From NCBI GenBank assembly GCA_033026295.1, contig CM065169.1, forward strand, positions 4,598,932-4,662,931: a DNA stretch of 64,000 nucleotides, read 5' to 3'. A program made the position numbers and the translations under genes. The notes below the pieces were generated by a model, which made no database searches, was not told the origin of the DNA, and worked only from the letters and a program-made list of their open reading frames with translations. Shown here piece after piece: positions 1 through 11,013 of this stretch (the stretch's first letter is position 1; every line of letters starts with the position of its first letter). The stretch comes from Channa striata. Lineage: Eukaryota > Chordata > Actinopteri > Anabantiformes > Channidae.

Positions 1-1317
1 GTTTAGCTTGTAAAGCGTGATCGCCTTTGTTGGAATACAAAGTACAATATATTACAAGGATTTTAAAAATGGAATTCTGACCCTAATTAGGGCATTGACA
101 GTTTACATGAATTCTTTGACTTTGCATTCAAACCAGAGCCCATGTACAGCAGTGGTCATGGTGTATTTAAGTGCACTTATTTAACATTTAAAAATCGTAG
201 AGCGTATTAATGATGAATTTGTGTGTAATGACTGGTGATGTCTGCCTCAGTTCGTGATGAATCAGCAGAGAAAAATGTTTATTATGAGGCCCATAAAGAT
301 TCTAGGCCATAATCTACCAGTCCTTCTCGCATATATTAAAATGTAGCTTAATTTTACGTTATTATGCATTTTAAGTCAAGTTCATTTCCCTATTCAGGGT
401 CTATGGTTTGCATTGTACTTGGCTTCCCATCCAGGATCTCACTAATTTTCTTGTCGACCTCCAGACGTTTCACTCACTGCTGAACAGTCGCTAAGTTGTC
501 CAAAGTTTACTCAGTTAACGAGTGTGTGCCCTCATCAGACTGATGAGTCTTTATGTATGAAATGTCCAGCAAATATAGGACGTTTCTTCCTTGTTTTGGC
601 CGCCTACCTCATTGCTTCTTCTGAGGTAACTGCCCATATGGCCAATACCTAAAAACAGCCAATGATAGGGGTATGCTGGGTTAAGGGGTCACACTAAAAT
701 AGTAATAGATATGTCCATCTTTTGTTAAAAGACATAATGTCAATAATATCACTTATGTAATGTGTTTTTTTTCATATATTTAACAATAAGTCTTCAAACC
801 TAAACGCCTGTCATATACATCATTTGTCCCTATTGCGTCATTCAGACCACAAAACTTTTTTGACGGAGTCCTCCAAGGTCATATCAAATGGCATGTAGTG
901 TACCTAAAACACTTTTATATTAGAACTGTGCAAACACATTGGAAGAGGCTAAGGGTCAAATTATTGCTTTTTAATATATGCCACCTATATAAAGTTGTGT
1001 CCCCGGGGTCACAAAAACATCAGAAAGTTGCTGGGCTAGTGAAATATGGGAAAATATTTTGCTCTGCATTTGAGTGTGCTTTGATCCCATTGAAAATCCA
1101 AATCTAACAATGAACTGATCCTAATAGCAAGAGAACCTAAGAATATGTATGCAAAGGTCCAAATTCCTCATGAACACCTAACCCACAAGTACTGGAAGCA
1201 CTTGTTTTTAGTGTCTGCTCCTCTGTTCTCTGTTTGTGCATTCAAGTGAAGTGTTCTTTCACAGCTGTGGGGTGGGGACTGGGGTGTTGCCATGGCCTTG
1301 AGAGTTGGAGCAGTTGT
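1..1317. other. Unannotated AT-rich unique sequence
   Basis: No gene or clear repeat is visible. The only open frame of note (898-1107, 69 codons) uses a GTG start, has no recognisable domain and looks like chance. T-rich runs occur near 770. I see no splice-bounded exon or RNA gene here. Confidence 0.6.
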
Positions 1318-1425
1318 CAATAAACTACAGTACAGGGTAAGTGGTTTGACTCCCAGTTCCTCCTGGTCATATGTTGAAGTGTCCTTGGGCAAGACGCTGA
1401 TACCCAGGTTTACCGTAGTGTGTGA
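1318..1425 (+). repeat. Degenerate tRNA-type fish SINE fragment
   Basis: The stretch contains the phrase gtgtccttgggcaagacgct (1379-1398), preceded by a weak B-box-like gtggtttgactcccagt. This is the body of a short interspersed repeat common in teleosts, in which a tRNA-like head is followed by a tgtccttgggcaagacactg motif. The tRNA A box cannot be seen, so the copy is truncated or decayed at the 5' side. A better preserved head of what looks like the same family lies at 10884-11013. Family assignment is from memory of the motif. Confidence 0.5.
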
Positions 1426-1486
1426 TATTTAGCAGCAAATTGAATAATTGTGCTAAATTGTAATTATTGTTCTGATTCATATTGGA

Positions 1487-1559
1487 GCAGAAAGGGTAAG
1501 TGCAAAGTTGAAGGGCTACATACTGTAGCCCTTCAACTTTGCAAAACAGTATTTTCTGC
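1487..1559. other. Perfect 20-bp-stem hairpin with outer stem
   Basis: Arm tgcaaagttgaagggctaca (1501-1520) is exactly complementary to 1524-1543, separated by a 3-base loop (tac). A second 7-bp stem, gcagaaa (1487-1493) with tttctgc (1553-1559), encloses it across an asymmetric internal loop. The flanking DNA shows no transposon ends. The tight loop is unlike a usual microRNA precursor, where the terminal loop is normally larger. It may be a small cruciform-forming palindrome or a remnant of an inverted duplication. Confidence 0.75.
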
Positions 1560-3778
1560 CATACCTGGGCTCAAAAAATTATTTTGACCACACAATTATC
1601 TTAGTTTGTCTCTTGTACATTTCCTGACCCAAAACAGAATAGATTATTTCATCGGATGACATGATATGAGTTCATTGTAGATTACTCGGAAAATGGGACT
1701 GCTCACACAAATACCATGCAGTTTCTTAAAGGACTGTCCCGTTTGATTGTTGGGTATTTCAACCAATCTGTGAAAACTTGAAAACAAGACAAGACTTGGA
1801 AACGAAGGGGTAAGTATATGGGAGGGTCTGGCACTGGGCCTTTATTAAAAAGTACTGCGATTTGGACTCACAGCATTAGTCAGCGGTAGTTATTACAGAT
1901 ATTTCTGTGTCAACATGCTTAATTAGTTTTATGTATTAGTAAAATGCAACAAAGCACAACATGTTTGGAATTCCAATGGCTTGATTGAGTAAAGGATACA
2001 CTTACAGTCCAATATTGCAGTAGAAATACATTATTTCTCCATTTCTCTGCAGTACAGTAGATTCAATCAATCTCCTAGTTTGTCACACTTAAACATGCCC
2101 TCACTCACACAATTAAGATTTTTCTCAGAAGCATATCCTTCCTCAGCTGTGGTATTGAGTGCCATTTCACTGTGAAATCACTATGGGTGGGAGACAAAAG
2201 AATAAAGCTGTTTAGTTTATTCTGGCCCCTTTCTGCCTTCTCCATCGCCACAACCTCCTTCCCACCCTTGTGCCCCGTGGGCAGGAAGCGGGGAGACTTT
2301 CACCTTATCCCCTTATTGATCTCCCCTCCTGAACAGTGTCATTTATTTGCAGGGTGATATAAGTGGGACTGATTACAACAAGGGGCCTGATTGATTTGCA
2401 CACACATACTGTGCGACAACTGGGATAAAATCAGACCTGGCAGGGAGGGAGAACATTCATTTGAGGTTTGTCCACCTTTCTCATGCCAGAAAACATTATC
2501 CTCCGCGTGTGTGTGTTTGCAGGATGCACAAGTGCTTTAAATCAGACTGGAGCTTTGGGGGGAAAAAGCAAACAAATGCAATTTGCATTCCAATTTGTTT
2601 ACAAAGCAACCTTACACAGCATCAAATGATAAGATAAATGATGGTGTGTGCCTTTTGTAAAGCACTCCCTTGATTCAAACCCCTGTGATTGATTTGAAGC
2701 AAACGCTGACCCTGGCACTCAAGCTCCATTATAAACATCTTCACTGTCCTTGTTTGTGCATTTTGTCTAGCTGAGTAACTCTAATAAGCCTTTCTCACTT
2801 GTGTTAGTGGGGCGAGTATGACATGGCCTCCACTCATACTCTGATTAAATGAAAAGGCCTGAATACAGAATCTAAAGGTTCTCCTGAGCTGTGTGTTGTC
2901 CATGTTTCTTTATCCGTCAGCCATGACAGCATTTAATGCTTTTTAAATGGATAAAAACAGTAAATCTCAACCCTGTTACAATGACTCCCTGTATTTGGCT
3001 CTTGACACATTTGACTCAGCAGAATTTTGCCAAACGTTTAATTTTGTGTAACGTTCCAAGCCGAGTTCTGTTTAATTAACAAGTCTTCAACTATAAGTCA
3101 AACCCCATTTGCTCTAATGATCTGGTCATAGCGCCCAACATTGTCGAGACCCAGACACATGCCCCCAATTTCCTTAAAAGCAAGTATGTTCTTGTAAACA
3201 ACCCCTCCAGTTGAACATGACAAGTCTCTCGTCTTCGTTCAAAGGGCATCCTCTCCGCATTAAAGCCTCCTAATGAAAACGAAGCAGGATGGTGCACATC
3301 GGGAAAAGATTTCACAAGAAGCTTTCCTCTAATGCCTGTGGAAGCCAGGGGCTCTAAAAACCCTCCTAAAATCTGTGGTCTGTCTGCTTGATTGCTTCCA
3401 CGATGAGTTAGTTAACTGTACCTTCCTTCACCCTGAAGATAAACCTTCCCCATAAATGCCACAGTGATATTTTCACATTGCAAATCTCCTCCTCTGCTAT
3501 TTCCAATGAAGATATGGTTTGACCCTGTCTCTTGATGAGGGGAGAGTATGCCTGGCCCTGCGGGGAACCAGCTTGTCTCCCATGCAGCAGACACTATCAT
3601 CACTAAATATCTGCTAACAAGCAGTGCTTTAGCCACAGCCATTCCAGTGGGGAAACAGCTACAAATTATGTAGTCATAATTTGCTATTTTCCTGTCTGAT
3701 GTGTTTTTACAAGTTTCATTTTTATTGTAAGTGAATTTATGTGAACTGTTCAAACTGTAATCCAAACAATCCTTCAAC
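1560..3778. other. Unique sequence, possible conserved non-coding DNA
   Basis: No gene is supported; open frames at 2172-2357, 3091-3315 and 3412-3777 are short and lack domains. The section 2200-2900 is less AT-rich and more complex than its surroundings, with runs such as caccttatccccttattgat and tgataagataaatgatgg that resemble GATA and homeodomain site clusters. That texture is typical of vertebrate conserved non-coding elements, but this is inference only. Confidence 0.35.
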
Positions 3779-4225
3779 TACAACCAAGTTTCCAGAAGAC
3801 TTGGAAGAAGTGTAAAATATGAATAAAACAGAAGGTTGTGATCTGCAAATGATTTAAAATCTAAGAGTTACTGAAAATGGTACTACTACTACAACAACAA
3901 CTTATGAAATGTTAAATGTGAGAAAAAAAGAAAACACGCAAAGCCAGAGCTCATTTAAAACAACCAATAATGCTAATATACATAGATTTTGGAGCAACAT
4001 ATGCTGTCATCCAGACATCTTTTTCAGGGAAGGCCTTGATTTTTTCAGTGACACCACATCTGCACATATTACAATGGCATGGCTCAGTAATAAAAGAGTT
4101 TGGGTACTAAACTGGGCTGTCTGTGCATTCAGTCCTGTCATCAATGTTATGAAGCAAAATTATCACAAAGGAGGTAGCAACAGGAAGGAAAAACACTTTG
4201 AATTAAAGCAATTGGTCTCTTAAAT
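3779..4225 (+). mobile_element. Internally deleted Tc1-like transposon remnant
   Basis: The left end begins at a TA dinucleotide (3779-3780) and reads as a decayed Tc1-like terminal repeat: a caaccaagtttcc start, then gtgtaaaatatgaataaaacag and a gatctgcaaatgatt stretch. After a large internal deletion, sequence resembling the C-terminal transposase region follows (about 3950-4215). It encodes a WSNICCHP stretch and a WLSNKRVWVLNW stretch, which match the area around the second catalytic Asp and third catalytic acidic residue of the Tc1 DD34E transposase. The expected QQDN and SPIE motifs are gone. No right terminal repeat is recognised. Related ends lie at 31896 and 62265. The copy is dead. 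Confidence 0.65.
3909..4223 (+). pseudogene. Tc1-like transposase C-terminal fragment (dead)
   Basis: An open frame of 104 codons overlaps the deleted Tc1-like element. Residues about 24-75 resemble the last third of a Tc1-like DD34E transposase, which cuts and joins transposon ends at TA sites in the nucleus. The DNA-binding HTH domains and the first catalytic Asp are absent. The FQQDN-type motif is replaced by FSDTTS, and the SPIE-type motif is lost after VCAFSPV. The apparent ATG start lies in non-coding terminal-repeat sequence, so the frame is a by-product of the deletion and not a gene. Confidence 0.55.
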
Positions 4226-5283
4226 GTAATACTATGGGCATTAATCAGAATTATTTTAATTAAAAAGTAAATCTAATAAACTTTGGAATTTGTCTTGATA
4301 CATTTAACAGTTGATTTCAATGTGGTGACAGCTACTTCATTTTTAAGCTATATCACACTGAATACTGTAATATTCCAAGGGGAATCTGATGACTGTGAGT
4401 AAAAAATAGTCGGCCCTGGCACACCAGGTTTCTTTAGTGTTTACAGCAACTCTGGGTTATTTTTGTAGACCTTCAGCAAGACTCTGTCTCCGAATGCTTT
4501 GTAGAGAATGTGCCTCACTAATCAGCATTCAATCACAGCAGCAAATCACACAGTAAAATATGTTCATACTGCAAACTCTGGCTACAATATACTGGTGACA
4601 CTGATTTTAAAAGGAAACACAACTCACAAGAGGTAACTTAAATGATAGAAATAAAAATAGAACAAATTAATGCGAGTTGAATTTTATCTTTTATTACTGC
4701 AATGAAGTTGATCAGGGCCAGATTAATGGAGCCCAAATGCAAAATTAACTTTGGACTGTATTGACCTCTTTCTCTCCTAGTCCCACTGTGTATGTGCAAG
4801 TTACTTTAATAATTAGTTTTTATTAGTGTGATTAAGATGACATTTAATTAATAAAATGCACATAAACACAATTTAAACTGATACTGTGCGATAATTACGT
4901 AACCTTGGGGGCAGGTGCTGCTTTAAGGCCTCGATCACAGCAGTTAATTATGGTGCACACAGTATTAACAGACATTTATAAAAATAATTTATTTACTTGC
5001 TTCCTCTCTGATTTAAAAATATGGACCTACTGTTGGTTGCTTGCTTGGTTGGCTCAGATTAGCACATCGACTGAAGACAGGGACAGCAACAATTGCAGAA
5101 TAAGAATGGCTTATTATGTACCAGGGTCATGATAGAAATGCCACTGCTGCCAATTTCCAAGTTGCAAGTTTCCAAGTTTCCATGTTGCCAATTTTGTGCA
5201 ATATTAGACTTTGTATGATTAAAAAATGTGCTAAAATTTTACCAGCATTTTTTAGACCAGCAGGAAATGGTGAACTTCATGAA
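4226..5283. other. Unannotated AT-rich sequence
   Basis: No gene or intact repeat is visible. The first 100 bases may include degraded right-hand sequence of the neighbouring Tc1-like element. A short internal repetition (ccaagtt, gcaagtttccaagtttcc) occurs around 5157-5190. The open frame at 4905-5132 has no recognisable domain. Confidence 0.5.
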
Positions 5284-5592
5284 TGGTAGCCGATTGGGGG
5301 AGTGGTCAAAGCTGCCACCTCTCAGCTCGAAGGTTGAGAGGTTGCCGACCATGGCCTGTCTGTGTAGTTTGCATGTTCTTTCTATGCTTATGTGGGTTTT
5401 TTCCCACAGTCCAAAGGCATGCGTGTAGATTAATGTGTAAATGCAAATGACCTGAATTTGAGTGTGAATGTTTTTTTTGTCTGTGTTGGCTCTTGGGGTA
5501 GCCTGCCGAACTGTCCAGGGTTGATCCCACTTCTCGCCCAGTGACAGCTCAAAATACAACCCTGAAGAGTTATCTAGAGATAATGAATGAAC
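5284..5592 (+). repeat. tRNA-derived SINE-like repeat, copy A
   Basis: The order of motifs matches a common teleost repeat: a head with gctgccacctctcagctcgaaggtt, then gtttgcatgttctttct, tgtgggtttttt-cccacagtccaaaggcatg, then ctgtccagggttgatcccac-ttctcgcccagtgacagct, ending ccctgaagag...taatgaatga. The head resembles tRNA A and B boxes only loosely. Copies or parts of the same family lie at 7782-8110 (+), 17284-17396 (-) and 55421-55532 (+). Open frames through it in both strands are shadows. Confidence 0.7.
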
Positions 5593-7781
5593 GTCCACCC
5601 GAGAACCAGCTGAGACTCCACTTGAAATACTAATGTAAGCTCAGTGGCTTTAAATTTCAGATATCCAGATATCACTTTAATTATCAATTAAAACCTGGAA
5701 AAACTTTACATGCCCTGACAGACTGAGGTCCAGAGAAAGTTGCCAACCTCGGCCAAACTTTCCAGAAGTATAAGTAAAATCACTGTTTTCTACCAGAGTC
5801 TGTGTGCATGTAGTGAAACAATCAGTCCTAATTCTGCCTCTCTCACTGTAACAAAAGCACTTAGTCTGCATCTTCTCTCAGCAATTGATCTTAAATGTCC
5901 TTCTCTCTATGGAGACTTTAGTTTGTCCCTGCTCCTTAATGCTCATCTCTCTGTCTTTCTTTCTTCCACTATCTCCATCTATCTCTCCCTTTTTCATCGT
6001 CACTAACCCTCACTTGTTCTTTCTGCATGCATATTAACAAAATGTTCCTCATCCATGCTCACTTGAAAGCCGTTTATCCTTAATGTAGGAGGAAGTTGCA
6101 GCTTTACCAGCTTCCTCATGACTTATTCAGGATAATGCACGACAGTGATGCCCTAATAACATCCTGTTGGAGAGCCGCTAACAAATGGCAAGCTTGTATT
6201 GTCCTCCCCGAGCCTGATTAATAAGAGGCAGCAACTGATGAAGGTGGCGTGACCCCCACCGTGAGCCGTGGGAAGGAAACCACACAGGACAACGGTATAT
6301 ACAGAGTGTCCATAATGAACCATATGCTTTACCAGCTGAATATATGTGTTTTTGTGTGTGTAAATGTGTTTGTCGTATCCAAAGCCATTAGTGACAAATG
6401 AGTGGGCAGGAGTTGAGGGTGTTCCTCAAGGACAATTTGACAGGTCATCCATATGTCAATGAACATTAAAGCTTTATTTTTGGAGCTCTGGAACTGCTAC
6501 TGTGTTAGTGCATTCATTCATTCATGCATGCACCCGATGTGAAAAGCATTTTGTGACTGGACTTGTGATGACCCTTGTTTTTACAAGTCTTTGATCAGAG
6601 CAGCTTTCCGTACTGTTTCCTTGGCTAACTGTTTCCTCTTAACCATACTGACCCTGTGAAAAGCAAAAGGCGCACAAGTCCAGCAACTTGGTGGTCAGCC
6701 AAGACACAGAAAAGGCATCAATAAAACAACAGAGGCAGTACTCTTAGGAGACACGGTACATCCCTGGAGCAACAGCCGCTGTTCCTTTCCCAGTAAAATC
6801 CCAAATGATGACAAGCCAATTAACCTGCATCATTAGTTTGAGAGGAGGCTCTTTTAAATGAAACCACAAGACAGAACTTTAAGATTTTGCATTATTGATC
6901 TAATGTCAGGGCCGGAAGCAGAGGTTGTCACTGGGGAGTTGACGCAGGCTGGAGCGAATTACTGTAATGGCTATCTGTGCCATCTGAAAATCAGCTATCA
7001 TTGTTAACCACTAATGGGCTGTTACATACTGTTAGTGTGCTCGCTAATGCATTAAAGATTAGCTGGTTTTTGATTTCCTCCTCTTCATCTGTTTTGGAGA
7101 GAATAGATTTGAAGGACATTGTTTCTTTGTGGATCATGCATAAAGACTTTTCACTTCAACCTTACACTTTCAAACAAGTGGTTCTATACAGAATATTTTT
7201 AGGTTCTGTAACTTAACAATATTTTGTTAAACCTTACACATACTGGACTGAACTGTAATAAACCATTCATATACCATATAAAAAACCTGGTTTATTTTAA
7301 GAAAAGACACGGAGGGGCACTGTCACAAAGAAAACAACTTGAGTAAAACTGAACCACATTTATTGACTGAAAGGCTGCAGTTTTGTCATTATTTGGAAAT
7401 GAACTTGTTGTTGTTGCTGAACTGCTGGTCATAGTGATCCCACATATGATATGGGGTAAAAAGGTAGGGTAAACAAACAGGGTACTTTCGCAAAGAAAAG
7501 GGGAATCCTGTGGCATAAGTGCCTACGGCGCACAATGCAAAAAAAAAAAAAAAAAAAAAAAAACAGGAGTTTAAATTTTTTATTATTCCGATTTTTACGC
7601 ATGAATAGTAGTTAACTACATGGAGCAGTATCATCGATGATCAGTCAGCCTGCACCCTTAAGACCGTCTCTTTAAGCATCACAGTAATGTCACTGTCACA
7701 CATCTGTCTTGTCTATCAATGCTTCATGACACCATCTCAGACTGATTAAACAAAGATACAACTGCTTTTATGTAAAATCAG
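5593..7781. other. Unique sequence with CNE-like blocks; one poly-A tract
   Basis: No gene is supported. Two stretches, about 6060-6290 and 6800-7090, look unusually complex and even in composition, with ctgattaataag and cattattgatcta-type homeodomain-like sites, and could be conserved non-coding elements. A run of 25 A residues sits at 7539-7563, possibly a relic of a retroposed tail, but no target duplication or upstream gene sequence was recognised. Confidence 0.35.
7539..7563. repeat. Poly-A tract (25 A)
   Basis: An uninterrupted run of 25 A residues. It could be a simple mononucleotide repeat or the tail of an old retroposed sequence on the plus strand. No direct repeats flanking a retrocopy were seen. 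Confidence 0.9.
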
Positions 7782-8110
7782 AAGGATTGGTGCAGTGAAG
7801 GAGCTGCCTCACAGCTAGAAGGTTGAAGGGTCGTGTTCCCGGCCAACCGTGACCTTTCTGGGTGGTTTCTTCGCTTGGTTTGCAGCTTCTTCCCATAGTA
7901 CAAAGATACCCATGCTCGCTTCATTGGTGACTCTAAATTACCCGTAGGTGTGCGTGGTTGTCTGTCTTTGTATGCCTCTCTGCAATGGCCCTGAGACAGG
8001 CTGGAAACATGTCTAGGGTGGACGCTGTCTCTCGCCCAATGACAGCTGGAATAGGCTCCAGCCCCCTGTGATGGAAACAGGATAAGCAGTTACACATAAT
8101 GAATGGATCA
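7782..8110 (+). repeat. tRNA-derived SINE-like repeat, copy B
   Basis: This is a better preserved copy of the family seen at 5284. The head reads ggtgcagtgaaggagctgcc-tcacagctagaaggtt, followed by cttcttcccatagtacaaaga, ctctaaattacccgtaggtg, and the diagnostic tail tctcgcccaatgacagctgg-aataggctccagccccc, ending in ggataagcagt...ataatgaatgga. The tail motif is widespread in teleost genomes. Orientation is plus, the same as copy A 2.5 kb upstream. Confidence 0.8.
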
Positions 8111-10883
8111 GCAGGATCAATGTGAATGTCTCCAAAGTGAGAAATAGGTGTTGCACTGTTTTACACACTGGCTCATTTTTAACTTCATTACCTGTCAAGC
8201 AAACACTAAGGCAACAATGAATAGCATCAACTCCTTGGAACATTCGATCCAAACACCTAATTGTAGCTTATTCATCTGTGCCATAGAACTGAGAACACTG
8301 AACAGTGTTTTAAAAAAAAAAATTAAAAGAAAAAAACACCACCGAGCAATATCAATGCATCGTGTGACATGTTTATTCCTTATAAAAAATGTGTAGCATT
8401 TTTATTCTTATTATTATTCACAACAACCATCACTTTAATATGGAAACCAGCTACTGAACTCTTTCATATATTTTTGTAACCTTCCTTTGCGTATAACTTT
8501 CTTTGACACGTCCGATAGTAATTTCTGAACAGGTCCAGTTGTTTTCAGTAAATTCAAAAAATTAAATATTATTGAAGTCTAAAACTCCTATTTTGTGGTT
8601 CTTAACATAAATTGTTTATGATCTCTACATTATACCATTTTATCACCAAAACCTTACTAATAACCACTGTATTTCCTCATTCTTTTTTTATCACATTCTG
8701 AAGAATTTGGAGATACAATAAAAATATTATTTTCTTTCACATGTATTATTAACTGTGAGAGGGGAATTCTCTCATATCTCATTACCCATAAAAATGGCCA
8801 GTGTAACAGTAGGTTTAATATACCAGTCTCTCTCATTGGAGTGAACAGAGTGTGATACTTTTTAATAGAGCTGAGAGTGAGATCACGTTTTTTTTCTACT
8901 AGAAAAATGTGAATTTTGATTAGTTTGGAAGCTCTTATTACAATCACGTAAAAAATGCTGTTCCGTTTCTCTTGAGGCACAGCATTTCCACTATTTATTC
9001 CATCGTTACCATGGGTTCCTACTCTTTAAAAGACATGTCTGCCCTCAGTTGGGGGTAGGGCACGATTTTGCACTTCGTTAGAAATGTACTACACATGCCT
9101 TACTAAAGCGATATGTAAGCAAAAAAAAAGAAAAAAAAAAAAAACCCAATTGAGTACATGCTGCTTTGCCATGTCTCTACTCTCTGCTTCTGTGTGCCAT
9201 GAGCGTGCCTCATTACCTTCAAAGAGCATTTTCAAACTGCATTTTGGGAGGCCTGCCAACATTTTATTTTCCTCAGGAAATTTCCAAAACAATTTGGTTT
9301 TGCCATCTTTATTTTTGTGATTTAAGTGTTGAATAATTAATGCTCTTTCCACTTTGCTTCATAAAGCACAACATGCATAGTTCTCCTCACACCTAACCCC
9401 CCACTACCCCACATTCTTAAACAATAAAGAGGCACACTAAATATAAGGACTTCCTTCTAGAAGAATGAAGAATTAGACTAAGCATAGGTGGTTTTATGGT
9501 CCTCTTATGGTCACAAATAGGACAAACTTGATCATCAGTGTCTGGATAAATACATTTTACAGTTTCTGACCTGTTTTTTCTTTGCTTTGCAGCGTAATAC
9601 ATTTTAGCATCCCCTAAACTGGAAGGAAAAAGAGATGTATTTTTTCAATACATATAAAATAATCAGTGGGGCTGGTGAATCCAGCTCTCAAAACAGAGCT
9701 GGATTTAAAGACAAGTGTGCCCAACGAGACATAACTCAATTTGCTTAAATATCCTCTGACTTTGCAGCAGTATCAGCTTGCTCAGGCCTGAAGTTATTTT
9801 TTCCCTGCTTTCAAGTAGAGATGCAATTATAGATGGTCTGTAATATGTAGAGGATGTATTTATGTTTCCATGCATGCATGCACGCTTGCAATGGCTGGAC
9901 AGACTGGAATGGTGTGCATGGTGGATTGAACAGGCTGAGCTGTGGTGCTCATCGTTCTGCCTGTTGACTGTTAGCTGCCCTGCAGGCACGGCTCACCTGC
10001 CTGCCATTGTAACCCCCTGACCTTTCCGATCTCGCTGTAAGGGTGGGCTCCATTTTGCATTTAAATTTGACTGCATACTTCAATCAAATGCAGCAAGGTT
10101 TCATTCTGAAATATGGTACCTTGTTAGAATGTGAGGCAACAGTTCCACTTTCAGGGCAACATTCTCCTCTTTATAGATCCTCATTCAGTGTGTTTCCAAC
10201 ATAAATCTATCCAGTAAAATGAACAGGATTCATGTTCTATGACTGCCAAGGCAGACAGTGCGCTGGCCAGGCAAAGATGAGATGAACCACAATAATGTTC
10301 AGGCAGGGAAAGCTTTTGTTCCATAACCCTACTCTGTATGTCTCCCAGGGAGGCTCTCCTTGCAGAGAGACTTTTCCAATCATGAAACATATTTTTCCGG
10401 TTGTGTTGCTGAGTGTATCTGAAGGTCCAAGCCATAAAAGATGAGGTGAAGATCAGCAGCCCCAAATGACACTGGGTCAGTTTTAAACAGGTGCTAAGGA
10501 AAAAGAAACCTGTGGTTTAGCAAGTATTATAGCTTGTAGAAAACATGAGGCATTTTCAAACCCACCTAATTTTCTTTAGTTCAACTGAACTTTTCCCTGC
10601 TTGGAACAGTTTGTTTGTACAGGTCTGAATTCAGCACTCACACGTGGGTGCAGATCAAAATAATCATACCAAAACCTTGTTCTCAACGTGGTCTTAGTTC
10701 TAAACAAACCCTGGAGCAGTTTATTTAGAACTTTGCGGTGAGAATGTGATCCAACCTCGTTCTGGCCCGTCCAAGCTTCCGGCTCCACCGCGAGTGGCAG
10801 CGGAATTTATCATAAAGATAAAAATCAACATATTTTAGCTAAACAGCTAACTGACAACTCATTTTCTTTAAAAGTGATGTTGC
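8111..10883. other. Unannotated sequence
   Basis: AT-rich with several homopolymer runs (A-rich near 9120-9145, T-rich near 8885). Open frames at 8657-8980, 9089-9352, 9705-9989 and 10181-10465 lie mostly on the minus strand, have no recognisable domains and no splice context. A tcatgcatgcatgc-like alternating stretch occurs near 9872-9890. No gene or element is supported. Confidence 0.5.
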
Positions 10884-11013
10884 GACTGCGGCTCACAGGT
10901 AGAGCGCTCATCTATCAGTCCCCGGGCTGTTGCTTTGATCCCCAGCACTTGTTGCTCCGTTTGAGTGTTGGCCAGCTGTTGGCCAGCAGTGTAAAGCGCT
11001 GTAAGTTTATCAA
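10884..11013 (+). repeat. tRNA-headed SINE fragment
   Basis: The head looks like a tRNA gene start: tgcggctcacaggtagagcg (10887-10906) matches a pol III A box, and tgctttgatccccagc about 25 bases later matches a B box. This is followed by a decayed body containing gttggccag twice and a gtgtaaagcgctgtaag end, a variant of the gcgctatataag motif that closes this teleost SINE type. It cannot fold as a functional tRNA. Confidence 0.6.

Noticed and set aside
7539..7563. Processed pseudogene tail
   Set aside because: Only the A run is present; no upstream coding similarity or flanking duplication was recognised.
10887..10950. Possible tRNA gene
   Set aside because: A- and B-box-like strings are present, but the acceptor and anticodon stems do not form and a SINE body follows.
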